Shown here: positions 1-9,146 of the stretch, piece after piece
Layout: every line of letters begins with the position of its first letter
Position numbering within the stretch: position 1 is the first letter of the stretch
Source: Paenibacillus cremeus
GTDB taxonomy: Bacteria; Bacillota; Bacilli; Paenibacillales; NBRC-103111
DNA: 50,459 nt
Direction: 5' to 3'
NCBI RefSeq assembly: GCF_007786445.1
Contig: NZ_VNJI01000053.1
Coordinates: forward strand, 1-50,459
Translations under genes and position numbers: made by a program
The notes under the pieces: model-generated
What the model was told of the DNA's origin: nothing
The model's database searches: none
The model's input: the letters and a program-made list of their open reading frames with translations, nothing else

Positions 1-169
1 AAGATGTCATAACCTCACACAGACCTACAAGAAGGGCATTCGGAACGCCACCGAACATTGCCTTTTTTCCGCATTGGCTTTAAACATAAAACGTATGATA
101 AGAGCGGTATAAGGGGGAAGTTAACCACCGCAAATCACAACAATTCAAGAGAAAATATGCCAAAAACTG

Positions 170-205
170 AAGTATGGCTAGGGAACTTACTCCCTAGCCA
201 TACTT
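170..205 (-). terminator. Rho-independent terminator of the stalk-protein gene
   Basis: A perfect 15-bp inverted repeat (170-184 and 191-205) encloses a 6-nt loop. On the minus strand it is followed within a few bases by a TTTTT run. It lies just past the stop codon of the stalk-domain gene and ends the htrA-stalk unit. Bases 1-169 hold no gene that I can support. Confidence 0.85.
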
Positions 206-217
206 TGTCAACAGTCC

Positions 218-1514
218 CTAAACCGTATGCTTTTTAGCAGCATCTCCATAATTATAAGCGTATTTTAGCTGCTTTGCAGAGATGTCAGAAACTTTTACGT
301 CGCTGATTGGTTCGATTTGAATATAACTTGGAAGGAAGGTATTGCTCATATATGTCTTCTCACGATTGGCCCATTGATCCACCGTATCTCCATCGACAGC
401 AGAGGTAACACGGACATCCACAGAAGCCTTCTCATCTGCATTATACAGACTGATCCATTCACTGCTTGATGCTTTACTCCAAGTAGCAGGCACATTCAAG
501 CTAATACCGGAATTGGGCATCCGTATAAGTTCTCCATCCATCTTTTACCGTGGAAATATCCTTCACATCGGACTTACTTCCCGTGAATTCCGGAGCAAAG
601 CTATCGATTAGGTCGTTGTAAAAGCTCATTTTTTCATCACTCTTGTAATTTTCTTCTTTCTGCACATAAAGAGTGATGATATACAGCCGATTGTTTTGCT
701 GAATCGCACGATAGACGGTATACGCTGATTTACTATCCTTCGTTACGACGCTAGCATACGGATACTTGGCATTCGAAACGTATGTCTTACTAATAATGGT
801 CCCGCTCACATCGTCGGTGATTTCTTTAATTAAGGCATCATTGGATAATTTGCTGTCCAGATCGGAAATTCCGATATAAAGAGCGTACTCGTTTTTCGCG
901 TCCTTGAATGTAATCGAGCTGTCTCTAAACGATTGATTCGACTTGATCAAGCCCGTAGGATACTTCATAGACCATTGAAGGTAGCTGTCGCCAATGAACG
1001 TTTTGCCGGCATCCTCGTCAATGTTACTGCCCCCGTCCTTAGTATCCGCAAGCTTCACGCCGCCGGTGATGGTGATCGATTGCGTGCTGGCATCAAACTC
1101 CACCTTCGCGCCGAACGTTTCGGAAATAAAGCGAAGCGGCACCATTGTCGTTCCATTCTTCAATTGCGGAGCGACTGGAATATCGATCTTTTTGCCGTTC
1201 AAGGTACCTTCTGTGCTGCCGATTTTTAAAACGATCACTTGGTTGCCATACGCCAGTTCGACGGACTGCGTCTGGTCGTTCCACTTAATGGTCGCGCCAA
1301 ATGCGGTCGTGATGACACGCAGAGGTACCAGCGTCGAGCCATTATCCAAGAACGGCTTTTCCACCTTGATCTTGGAATCGTTCATCTGCATTTCTTCGTT
1401 GTCGATCTGTAGACGAATATTAATGTTTTTGCTTTCTTCCGCTCCCGCAGGCAGCACGCCTACGGAGGAAATAATCATCGTGCTCAGTGCGATCGACGCC
1501 AACAATTTGTTCAT
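218..1514 (-). pseudogene. Stalk-domain (copper amine oxidase N-terminal) secreted protein, frameshifted
   Basis: The reading frame opens at ATG 1514, preceded by an AAGGGG site, with a signal peptide (about residues 1-25, ending near AGA-E). Two stalk-domain repeats follow; each carries a VPLR motif (LVPLRVITTAFGA, MVPLRFISETFGA). The C-terminal part seems to contain two repeats of a PsbP-like fold, each starting with a Y-T/Y-P type motif. The frame stops at 501 after DAQFRY. The continuation LNVPATWSKASSSEW lies in another frame and runs to TAG at 218. Removing one T from TATTAGC near 507-513 restores a single frame of about 430 codons. The gene is therefore either a recent pseudogene or carries a one-base sequencing error. 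It is 45 bp downstream of the HtrA-like gene and probably co-transcribed. Stalk domains are often surface appendages in Paenibacillus; the precise role is unknown. Confidence 0.75.
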
Positions 1515-1559
1515 AGAATGGATTGTCCCCTTGCCATATAGAATATTTTCTTTGTCTTT

Positions 1560-2672
1560 TTATTTGCTTTCGCTTAACACGAGCTCGCGCTCTACCAGGT
1601 CTCCGCCCGACAGCATTTTCAACGTCACCGTCTGGCCTGGCGTGTATTTCTTGAGCAGCTCATTGACGTCGACAATCGTATTGATGCTTACGCCGTCAAT
1701 GGAGTAAAGCAAATCGCCGGACACGACGCCCGTCTTCTCTGCTCCTGAATTTTTATTCACAGTAATGACCTTCAGCGGATCTTCCGTAGGCAAGCCGACC
1801 ACTGCGGCCCAGCTTTCCTCCAGATTCATCCCGAGCGTAGAACGATTTACTTTGCCATACTGCATAAAGTTGTTGATGACATAAATGACCGTTTCCGAAG
1901 GAATGGCGAAGCCGATGTTATCGATTCCAGCTGCGGCATACTTCAAGGAATTGATTCCAATAACCTCTCCCTTGGCGTTCACCAAAGCTCCCCCGCTATT
2001 GCCAGGGTTAATGGCCGCATCCGTTTGCAGCAGGCGATAGGTAGAGTTCACAGAGCGACCGAGTCCGCTGATGATTCCGGAGGTCACCGTATTCCGCAAC
2101 GTGAATGAGATCGGTGTACCGATGGCAATAACCGGATCCCCGACCTCCACATCCAATTTCTCAGCAAAAGTGGCTTTCACTAGATCCGTCGCATCGATTT
2201 TCACCAGCGCCAAGTCGCTTTCTTCATCGACATACATTTTTTTGCCTGCGTATTGATGTCCATCGTAGGTAACGACCGTGATTTGCGCCATATCTTTGAC
2301 TACGTGCGCATTGGTTACGATCCAGCCATTGGATTCCCAGACGACGCCTGTGCCGTGAATCAAGTTAAAGCGATCGTTCTTGGAGGAGCTTTCTCCGCTT
2401 TTGAGCTGTGACTTGCCGATGATGGCAACCACCGACGGTGAGGTTTTCTTCGCAATCTCGACGATCGGATCGCTGGTTTCGAAGGTGTAGGTCCCGGAGC
2501 CGGAATCGTAAGAACCGGAACTAGCACTAAGCAGTCCCTTCAAATCGCTCAGCTTCACATAAACATCTCCGTTAATGTCGGTTGCCTTCACTTCATGTTC
2601 TTGTGCAAAACAGGCCATCGGACTGCTTATAGCAATAGCAGCGGCAATGGGGAATACGATAGCGGTTTTCAT
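1560..2672 (-). CDS. HtrA/DegP-like S1C serine protease with C-terminal PDZ domain
   Basis: Secreted or cell-wall-associated protease of the HtrA family, expected to degrade misfolded exported proteins. The catalytic triad is visible: His in VTNAHVV, Asp in ESDLALV, Ser in NPGNSGGAL. A PDZ domain follows (LGMNLEESW... to the VTLKML region). The N-terminus has a signal peptide (KTAIVFPIAAAIAIS, cleavage after ACFA) and a short stalk-like segment (VYVKLSDLKGLL). Start choice is uncertain: ATG 2672 has no well-spaced Shine-Dalgarno site, whereas an AAGGAG at 2700-2705 lies 9 nt before an in-frame CTG at 2690, which would add six residues. The longer frame to 2831 lacks a signal-peptide-like start. 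The gene is followed by the stalk-domain gene, so the two may act together at the cell surface. Confidence 0.85.
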   Translation of the reverse strand: MKTAIVFPIAAAIAISSPMACFAQEHEVKATDINGDVYVKLSDLKGLLSASSGSYDSGSGTYTFETSDPIVEIAKKTSPSVVAIIGKSQLKSGESSSKNDRFNLIHGTGVVWESNGWIVTNAHVVKDMAQITVVTYDGHQYAGKKMYVDEESDLALVKIDATDLVKATFAEKLDVEVGDPVIAIGTPISFTLRNTVTSGIISGLGRSVNSTYRLLQTDAAINPGNSGGALVNAKGEVIGINSLKYAAAGIDNIGFAIPSETVIYVINNFMQYGKVNRSTLGMNLEESWAAVVGLPTEDPLKVITVNKNSGAEKTGVVSGDLLYSIDGVSINTIVDVNELLKKYTPGQTVTLKMLSGGDLVERELVLSESK

Positions 2673-2921
2673 GCGTTGTGGATTAAACAGCGGGTGACAC
2701 TCCTTCCATAAATTAGGCAAAATAGTACGATTCATATTACAATTGACGGCAACAGTATGGCAGCGAGAACCAAGAGTGTCTCTACTATATGAATAAAGAC
2801 TACCATTGATTATGGTACTATTAGCCAACATTAAATTAATATTAATATAACCTTAAAGAAAAATCTGTCGGATTTTACACAAAAATATTAAATATAGCCA
2901 AACAAACTATTAAAAATATAT

Positions 2922-2958
2922 AAAAAAAGAGCCCGACCTTATTCAAAGGTCGGACTCT
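2922..2958 (-). terminator. Terminator of the efflux-SLH operon
   Basis: On the minus strand, stem AAGGTCGG pairs with CCGACCTT, extended by AGAG/CTCT past one mismatch, and is followed by a seven-T run. It lies immediately after the stop codon of the SLH protein gene and separates that operon from htrA. The rest of 2832-2921 is AT-rich and presumably holds the htrA promoter. Confidence 0.9.
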
Positions 2959-2972
2959 CTTCTTCCGTACTA

Positions 2973-5282
2973 TTATTTCAGTTCCGTAATAAACCGATCC
3001 ACTTCGCCGTTCGGCGTCGTCATAGCTTCGTATACTTTTACCGTAATGTTGTTGCGAACTTGGTCTTGGTTGAGATTCGTGAAGGTCAGCTTCTGCTCTC
3101 CGCTCACAATATGATTCACACCTGTCAGTGGGAAGGACGTGGAGCCTAACGAAATGCCTAGAGCATCCACCAGTTCGAATTTCAGCTTCGAGAAGTTCGG
3201 ATCCAGCACGACATCAGGATCACGAGTAAGATCTAGATCCAAGCTTAATTTATACGTATACGTGAAGCCAGTCGAACCCATACTTGTCAACTGAGACAGC
3301 GCCCAGCTCTTAAAGTTCAGTGTAAACGGATAGAGCGAAATGCTTTTTCGATCGTCATCCCCTTGCACCTTCACGTTGTAGCTGGCGATCGTGGACTTGT
3401 ACGTCGGTTGACCTTGTGCGCTGCTTCCAAGCAGACTCTGGATATTCAGCGTATACTTGTCGTTCGTATCGGTCGATGGGATGTTAAAGCCATAGCTTAC
3501 GACAACCGCTGTACCCGGAGCAATGTCTGTTGTACCTACGGTTTGGCGAGTGCCAGTATAGGCGTTTCCGTCTTTGCCAGCCAGCTCCGCTTGGAACGCA
3601 GGCATTGGGATCGGCTTATCGCCTCGGTTCACCAGCTTGAACTTCGCTAGACCGGTTTTGTTACCTGCTTCGGTATTGTCTGTAACATGCAGCTCTTGCA
3701 GCGAAACCGCCAGACTCGGGTTAATAAAGTTATCCGACGAGTCAAAAGCCATTGTCGAGCCGTACGTATAGTCTGCTCCTGTCGTTACAGTGGTATCCCC
3801 GGTCGGCAGACGGAAGCCGATGCGGCCGGTATAGTATTGGATCGGTGTTGTCGCGCCTTGCTTCAGGAAGCTTTCCTGCGCTAGCACATAGAAGGCATTC
3901 AAAGTCGTGTTCGCATCGGTTGTGACGGCAAAATGAATGTTCTTAGTCTCACCCGGATTCAGCGTGATGGCTCCCTCTTCCACTCGTTTACCGACGTACG
4001 TCTGGGTATCCGACTTGCCGCTAAGGGTAAAGTCCGGCACGGTTTCAGCGTAGCTGCCCGTATTAACGACTTTCACTTGCACGAGATAAGTTGGCGTTTG
4101 TCCCACAAACTGCTTAGACAACGTGGTAGCCGAATATTTCAGTGCAGACGTCACGCCCGGTGCGGAGAAGGATGCACCCCAGTCGCCCAAAAGCGTCGAA
4201 CCCGTGATGACCGCGTCTTTCCCGCGCCATACCATCGATTGAACCGGAACCTCTGCAAGCAATGTTTCTTTCTTAGGATAAACGGTCAGATCTACATCGA
4301 TAAAACGCAGCGTCGACAGGTTAATGTCCGTTTTCACATTCACGTCAGCCATGTAGCTTAGCGTCACATCGCTCTGCGGGTTGATGGACTTCGCATTGCT
4401 TGCGCTTGGTTGAAGCGTAAGCACGGTGCCATCCGTCGTTTGCACACGCAGCTCATAATCAGGAACACGCACGGTCGAGCCCGTCGTGTTATCCAGCTTT
4501 ACAACTGCACCGATTCTCCAGCCGTCAACAGTTTTCTCTTGCAGCACGCTTTTGACGCGGGCATTCGTATTGCCGTTCAACGCATAAGCGGTAAGTACTT
4601 CCGCAGGGATCTCTCCGGCGGATATTACACCAGGGACATACTGCTGCTTCGCCTCATACGAGGAAGTGACCAGCAGCTGACGAATCGCCGGGGACACGCC
4701 GCCGAACGTACCGTCGGCTTCTTTGCCCATCAGGCCCAGCTGAAGCGCCAACGCTGCATAGCCTTTTGCCCAAGAGGACACGGTGCTGTCCGATGTCAGC
4801 CCTGCCGTTGCTTTCGCTTCAGCGTCTTTGTTCAGACCGCGAAGCAGGAAAGCGGCCAATTGCTCTTTGCTAACTTCACCAGCCGGATTGTATGTGCCTG
4901 GTCCGTAGCCGTCGGTGAGGTGAGCAGCTTTCAGCGCCTCGATATAAGGCAGTGCATAGCCGTTCGCCGGGTCATTCGCACTCACGTCGCTGAAGCTGGA
5001 GACGCGCAGCGTCGTGTCCACCTTCAAGCCGAAAACCAGCGCAGCGACTTTAGCGAATTGGGCGCGGTTCATGCGGTCGTTCACCCCGAACACGCCATCG
5101 CTCACGCCATCAAAAATGCCGGCCGAGATCATCGCATCGAATTTGGCCTTCGTTGTAGCATCCAGTCCTGCCAGGTCGCTGAAATCCGTGGACGATTTGG
5201 CCGCCGCAGATCCGACCGCCACGTTCGAGAAAACAGCCAGTGCCATAGCCGTGCTCAGCATTACGGATAATGATTTTTTCAT
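2973..5282 (-). CDS. SLH-domain surface protein with three Ig-like modules
   Basis: 769 residues. A signal peptide (1-28, ending SAAA) is followed by three S-layer homology motifs at about 33-84, 97-150 and 165-213, which would anchor the protein to pyruvylated cell-wall polymer. The rest is beta-rich. I can see three related modules near 255-335, 395-475 and 540-620, each with a [VM]P-x-[YF] strand, a Gly/Tyr-containing turn and an I-x-PG-type strand before a hydrophobic one. Start ATG 5282 has a GGAGAGGAG site. Only 39 bp separate it from the MFS pump gene upstream, with no terminator, and the strong terminator comes after this gene, so it reads as the last gene of the efflux operon. No catalytic motif is visible. 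A structural or substrate-exit role at the wall is inference. Confidence 0.85.
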   Translation of the reverse strand: MKKSLSVMLSTAMALAVFSNVAVGSAAAKSSTDFSDLAGLDATTKAKFDAMISAGIFDGVSDGVFGVNDRMNRAQFAKVAALVFGLKVDTTLRVSSFSDVSANDPANGYALPYIEALKAAHLTDGYGPGTYNPAGEVSKEQLAAFLLRGLNKDAEAKATAGLTSDSTVSSWAKGYAALALQLGLMGKEADGTFGGVSPAIRQLLVTSSYEAKQQYVPGVISAGEIPAEVLTAYALNGNTNARVKSVLQEKTVDGWRIGAVVKLDNTTGSTVRVPDYELRVQTTDGTVLTLQPSASNAKSINPQSDVTLSYMADVNVKTDINLSTLRFIDVDLTVYPKKETLLAEVPVQSMVWRGKDAVITGSTLLGDWGASFSAPGVTSALKYSATTLSKQFVGQTPTYLVQVKVVNTGSYAETVPDFTLSGKSDTQTYVGKRVEEGAITLNPGETKNIHFAVTTDANTTLNAFYVLAQESFLKQGATTPIQYYTGRIGFRLPTGDTTVTTGADYTYGSTMAFDSSDNFINPSLAVSLQELHVTDNTEAGNKTGLAKFKLVNRGDKPIPMPAFQAELAGKDGNAYTGTRQTVGTTDIAPGTAVVVSYGFNIPSTDTNDKYTLNIQSLLGSSAQGQPTYKSTIASYNVKVQGDDDRKSISLYPFTLNFKSWALSQLTSMGSTGFTYTYKLSLDLDLTRDPDVVLDPNFSKLKFELVDALGISLGSTSFPLTGVNHIVSGEQKLTFTNLNQDQVRNNITVKVYEAMTTPNGEVDRFITELK

Positions 5283-5321
5283 AAGTAGTAATTCTCCTCT
5301 CCTAATTAAAGGATTCTATAG

Positions 5322-6896
5322 TTACTCTTTCACTCCAGCTGCTGGAGCCGCCGCCTTTTTCCGTTGAATAAACAAGAGAACGAACGGGATGCATAAAAAT
5401 GCCGGAATAGCAGATAAATAAAAGGTATCGGCAATCGAGCGCACGAGCGCTTCCTTCTGCATGAAGCCTGCCAAATAGGCAGCCGCCGTTCCTGTCGCCG
5501 TAGCCGTATCCACCGACCACGAATAAATCGCGCCGGTCAGCATCGACAACGTGTTGTTGGCGATAAGCGAATCCACCTGAACGCTGTCCGAGATATGCGA
5601 ATAATGAACGACCTGACGATTGCTCATGATTGCCGTAAAAATCGCGATCCCGAGGGAACCTGCCACCTGACGGCAAACATTGGACAGCGGCGAAGCATTA
5701 CCTACCTGCTGAGGCAATACGGCGCGCATCCCTGCCGTAGTGAGAGGCATCATACATAAACCAATCCCAATCCCGCGAATCGTGAGCAGCGTATCGAGCC
5801 AATGATTCGGAGTATCGGTAGTCAAGTGATGCAGCTCCAGCGTCGTAACCCCGAGAATGGATAGCCCTACCATACAAAGCGGAACGATCCCGAACCGATC
5901 CGCCAGCTTTCCGCTAATTGGCATCATCAGCGCCATGGCGACCGACTGCGGCATCATGACAATGCCCGTCTGCATGGCCGAGAGCCCTTGAATATTTTGC
6001 AAGTACAGCGGCGTTAAAAACGTACCACCCATCATCCCCATCATAACTAATGAACCCGATATCACGCTAATGGTAAATTTAAAGTTTTTAAACAATCTTA
6101 GGTCGAGCACTGGATTCTTGCTTCCAAGTTCCACCCAAATGAGGAGCAGTAGACTAAAGACGGAAACATACAGCAGGCTGACAATGAACAGCGAAGTCCA
6201 GCCCTCTGACTGCCCTTTACTCAATGCGAGCAGCAAGCTCCCAAAGAACGTCATCGACAGAAGCGCTCCGGGTGTATCAAACTTCAAACCCATTTTTCTA
6301 GGCGAGTCTTTGAGCAGGATCTTCCCCATGATAACAGCCAAAATCCCGATCGGCACGTTAATGAAAAACAACAGGCGCCAGCTGAAATTTTGAATCAAAT
6401 AGCCGCCAAAAGTGGGACCCAAAGCCGGGGCACACATCGCTGCAACGCCCCATAGGCCGATCGCTGTACTGATCTTCTCCTTCGGGAAGGCCGAATAAAT
6501 AATCGACATCCCGATGGGCATAATAAATCCGCCGACAAAGCCTTGGAGAATCCGGAAGGCGATCATGGAGCCCGCACTCCATGCTAAGCCGTTTAACCCG
6601 GAAAATAACGTAAACCCGGCGACAGAATAGACAAAGATCGTCTTATTGCCGAATCTCGCGCCCAAGAACCCACTCATGGGAATAACCATAGCCGAAGCCA
6701 ATGTATATCCCGTAATAACCCATTGCATGGTATTAATATCCGAACCGAAGACGGAAACGAACTTGTTCATCGCTACGTTCATTAAGCTGGAGTTGAGTAC
6801 CGCTACGAACGTACCCATGACGATCGCGATGAGCGACAGCCACATTTTCCCATTATCTTCCGATCCCGGTTGATTTACTGCCGATGCTTCGGCCAT
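5322..6896 (-). CDS. DHA2-family MFS drug efflux transporter (EmrB/QacA type)
   Basis: 524 residues with about 14 hydrophobic segments, the size and topology of DHA2 drug:H+ antiporters. Typical features are the start LSLIAIVMGTFVAVLNSSLMN, the loop GFLGARFGNKTIFV (motif A region) and the antiporter motif C region GVAAMCAPALGPTFGGYL, followed by WRLLFFINVPIG. Start ATG 6896 follows AGGAGG at good spacing. It lies 12 bp after the lipoprotein adaptor gene and 39 bp before the SLH gene, in one operon repressed (inferred) by the divergent MarR protein. The substrate cannot be read from sequence; hydrophobic drugs or cell-envelope-active compounds are typical. Confidence 0.92.
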   Translation of the reverse strand: MAEASAVNQPGSEDNGKMWLSLIAIVMGTFVAVLNSSLMNVAMNKFVSVFGSDINTMQWVITGYTLASAMVIPMSGFLGARFGNKTIFVYSVAGFTLFSGLNGLAWSAGSMIAFRILQGFVGGFIMPIGMSIIYSAFPKEKISTAIGLWGVAAMCAPALGPTFGGYLIQNFSWRLLFFINVPIGILAVIMGKILLKDSPRKMGLKFDTPGALLSMTFFGSLLLALSKGQSEGWTSLFIVSLLYVSVFSLLLLIWVELGSKNPVLDLRLFKNFKFTISVISGSLVMMGMMGGTFLTPLYLQNIQGLSAMQTGIVMMPQSVAMALMMPISGKLADRFGIVPLCMVGLSILGVTTLELHHLTTDTPNHWLDTLLTIRGIGIGLCMMPLTTAGMRAVLPQQVGNASPLSNVCRQVAGSLGIAIFTAIMSNRQVVHYSHISDSVQVDSLIANNTLSMLTGAIYSWSVDTATATGTAAAYLAGFMQKEALVRSIADTFYLSAIPAFLCIPFVLLFIQRKKAAAPAAGVKE

Positions 6897-6908
6897 AGCT
6901 CTAGCCTC

Positions 6909-8228
6909 CTATCCGGCTTTTACCTGCGTGCCTTCGGAGATTTTGTCCGTCGGATTGACAATGATTTGATCATTGGCCTTCAGCTTATCGCTGGCTTGCA
7001 CATAAACCCAGCTTTGGTTTTTCTCTTCCGTTTTCACTTCCACGAGGTGCGCCGTATGATTATTATCTGCAACGAATACATATTCTTTCTGATCCTTTTT
7101 CACGATCGCGCTCTTCGGCACTTCCAAACGGCTGTCCTGTGTCCCGTTCAGCTTCACTTCCGCTACCATCCCGGCAAAGAGCTGACCGTCTTTATTGTCC
7201 ATCTTCACCTTGACAGGGAATGTGTTGCTGTTCGCGTTGGAAACCGGGCTAACGAAAGCAATAACGCCTTTGAACGTTTTACCCGGCAGGTTGGCGACCG
7301 TTACATCAACCGGCATCCCCGTTTTCACTTGAGCAATTTGGCTATCGGCCACACTAAGCTCGACTTGTACTTGATCCATGTTGACCAGCGAAAGAATCTG
7401 CACGCCTGCCTGCGCCAGCTCGCCAACGGAGATGCTCTTCTTCACAATCATCCCGTCAATCGGCGCGGTTACGGTTGCGTTGCTTAGGCTGCTGTTTGCC
7501 AGCTCCAGACCAGCGCCAAGACGCTCGACGTCCGATTTCAGCGCTTTAATCGTGTTATCTGTCGCACCGACCTTAGCTAGCTGAAGCTTGGAGCTTGCGC
7601 CCTGTACCTGTGCCCCCGCCGCTTTTTGTGCTGCCTGCGCCTGAGCATAAGCAGCTTGGGTACGTTGATAATCCATGGTGCCTTTATCCAAATCTTCTTT
7701 GGTTACACCTGAGTTGCTGTCATAGGCATTACGTAAACGATTATAAGTGCTGGTGGACAAATCGAGTGCAGCCTTGGCTTGCTCTACTGCAGCCGTAGCT
7801 TGATCATATGCGCCTTGAGCAGCGTCTACCGTGCTTTGCAGCCCGTCGATCTCTTGCTTGCGGGCTCCGGCTTCCGTATCGCCCAGCTTCGCTTGCGCGC
7901 CTTCTAGGGAAGAGGCAGCCTGCTTCACTTGCTCCTCCAGGTCTGTGGTTTCGAGCTGTACGAGCACATCTCCCTTGGCCACTTTGGTGCCTTCCTGGAC
8001 ATTCACTGCAGCTACCTTGCCGGATACCTTGGATACAATCTTAATGTCTTGATCCGGAATAATTTTACCGCTGAGGCCTGCGGTAGCCGTCTGGCCAAGC
8101 TTCATTAATTGAACCGACTCGCCAGCAGCCTGCGCTTGGCCGGAAACGGCCGATCCGCAGCCGGGAAGGACGATCACAGCCGCAAGCGCTAAAGCTGCTG
8201 GGGCGAGCATTACATTTCGTTTTTTCAT
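6909..8228 (-). CDS. Efflux adaptor lipoprotein (RND/MFP type, HlyD family) with long coiled coil
   Basis: 439 residues. The N-terminus is a lipoprotein signal with lipobox LPGC (Cys at about 24), so the protein should be anchored to the outer face of the membrane. A first lipoyl half (PDQDIKIVSKVSGKV...VQEGTKVAKGDVLVQL) is followed by a long alanine/glutamine-rich coiled-coil hairpin (about 90-235) and the second lipoyl half (ATVTAPIDGMIVKKSISVGELAQAG). Beta-barrel and membrane-proximal domains follow. Start ATG 8228 has a GAGGAG site. It sits between the short adaptor and the MFS gene. MFP-type adaptors usually serve RND or MacB pumps; pairing one with a DHA2 pump plus a second adaptor is unusual. 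Confidence 0.9.
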   Translation of the reverse strand: MKKRNVMLAPAALALAAVIVLPGCGSAVSGQAQAAGESVQLMKLGQTATAGLSGKIIPDQDIKIVSKVSGKVAAVNVQEGTKVAKGDVLVQLETTDLEEQVKQAASSLEGAQAKLGDTEAGARKQEIDGLQSTVDAAQGAYDQATAAVEQAKAALDLSTSTYNRLRNAYDSNSGVTKEDLDKGTMDYQRTQAAYAQAQAAQKAAGAQVQGASSKLQLAKVGATDNTIKALKSDVERLGAGLELANSSLSNATVTAPIDGMIVKKSISVGELAQAGVQILSLVNMDQVQVELSVADSQIAQVKTGMPVDVTVANLPGKTFKGVIAFVSPVSNANSNTFPVKVKMDNKDGQLFAGMVAEVKLNGTQDSRLEVPKSAIVKKDQKEYVFVADNNHTAHLVEVKTEEKNQSWVYVQASDKLKANDQIIVNPTDKISEGTQVKAG

Positions 8229-8252
8229 GGGGGCTAGCTCCTCTCTCTCTAA

Positions 8253-8915
8253 TTATGAGATACTTTTTAAGTGAATCTTGATCGTGGCACTAATGCCCGG
8301 CGACAAATCAAGATTTTGATGATCGTCAATCGAAATTTTGATCGGCACGCGCTGCGTAACCTTGGTGAAGTTGCCGCTCGTGTTCGTGGATGGAAGCAAG
8401 GAGAACGTAGAGGCTGTCGCTTTGCTGATCTCTTGCACTTTCCCGGTCAGCACTTTGCCTGAGAAGCCGTCCAAATGGAATTCAACCGCCTGACCCTCAT
8501 GAATCTTGTTGATCTCGGTTTCTTCAATGTTAGCCGATACGTACAATTTGTTCGTATCTACTACCATCGCTACCGTTTGACCCGGCGAGGAAACTTCTCC
8601 GGCCTTCACCATCGTCTTAATAACGGTACCGTCAATCGGCGATCGGAGCGTCGCTTGATCCAAGCTGCTCGTCGGCAAGTTGTTGTTGTCCTGTGTTCCG
8701 ATAATTTGATCGGCTAAGACATGATCCCCTTCATTAACGCCTAAAGACGTAACTTTACCTGTGATTCGGGGCATGACTTTGTAAATATCACCGGCCAGCC
8801 TTGCATCATCGGTAGAGATGTAATTTTGACCTTCGTACCAGAAGTAACCGCCGATCCCGCCACCAACAACGACCAATGCCGTTAAGATGACATACAATAA
8901 CGCTTTACGTTTCAT
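8253..8915 (-). CDS. Short HlyD/EmrA-type membrane adaptor
   Basis: 220 residues with one N-terminal membrane anchor (LLYVILTALVVVGGGIGGYFWY) followed by the STDDARLAGD motif typical of EmrA-like proteins. The lipoyl halves (ITGKVTSLGVNEGDHV and ATLRSPIDGTVIKTMVKAGEV) are separated by only about 15 residues, so the coiled-coil hairpin of canonical EmrA (about 390 residues) is absent. A beta-barrel ends the protein. It is the first gene of the efflux operon, 24 bp before the lipoprotein adaptor. The Shine-Dalgarno site is weak (AGGA 8 nt before ATG 8915). The coiled coil supplied by the next gene may complement this short form; that is inference. Confidence 0.88.
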   Translation of the reverse strand: MKRKALLYVILTALVVVGGGIGGYFWYEGQNYISTDDARLAGDIYKVMPRITGKVTSLGVNEGDHVLADQIIGTQDNNNLPTSSLDQATLRSPIDGTVIKTMVKAGEVSSPGQTVAMVVDTNKLYVSANIEETEINKIHEGQAVEFHLDGFSGKVLTGKVQEISKATASTFSLLPSTNTSGNFTKVTQRVPIKISIDDHQNLDLSPGISATIKIHLKSIS

Positions 8916-9040
8916 CCTTTGTTCCTGCCTTTGCTTAAAATTTGAAATCCTTAAAACACAAAGAAATTCCCCGCATTGAACTGTTTCTTGGCGCTCAGGC
9001 GGGCAATTTATTCATTGTCTCCTGCTATTAGAGCCAAAAA

Positions 9041-9077
9041 GTTGACTCACCTCTCAACAAGTTGTAGTATGAAACTA
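9041..9077. promoter_or_regulatory. Candidate MarR operator cluster
   Basis: Three symmetric elements lie between the divergent genes: GTTGA-N8-TCAAC (9041-9058), CAAC-AA-GTTG (9055-9064) and TAGT-N5-ACTA (9065-9077). They overlap the proposed marR promoter and the -10 and transcription start region of the efflux promoter. MarR dimers bind such short palindromes, so autoregulation plus repression of the pump is likely. Which element is bound is not decided by sequence. Confidence 0.5.
9042..9070 (+). promoter_or_regulatory. Candidate marR promoter
   Basis: A -35-like TTGACT (9042-9047), a 17-bp spacer and a -10-like TAGTAT (9065-9070) point towards marR. The CAACAAGTTG element lies in the spacer, where a bound repressor would block RNA polymerase. 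Confidence 0.45.
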
Positions 9078-9078
9078 T

Positions 9079-9106
9079 ATTATATGACGACCTAATGTCC
9101 TGTCAA
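9079..9106 (-). promoter_or_regulatory. Promoter of the efflux operon
   Basis: On the minus strand a perfect TTGACA (9101-9106), a 16-bp spacer and a perfect TATAAT (9079-9084) form a near-consensus vegetative promoter. Such a strong promoter fits an operon kept silent by a repressor. The palindromes lie just downstream of it. Confidence 0.75.
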
Positions 9107-9146
9107 ATGTCAAACTATTTCAAATATTTTACTGAGGTGACCATAG

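Noticed and set aside
4410..5270. Long plus-strand open frame opposite the SLH gene
   Set aside because: Arg/His-rich shadow of the codons of a clear SLH protein; no ribosome site.
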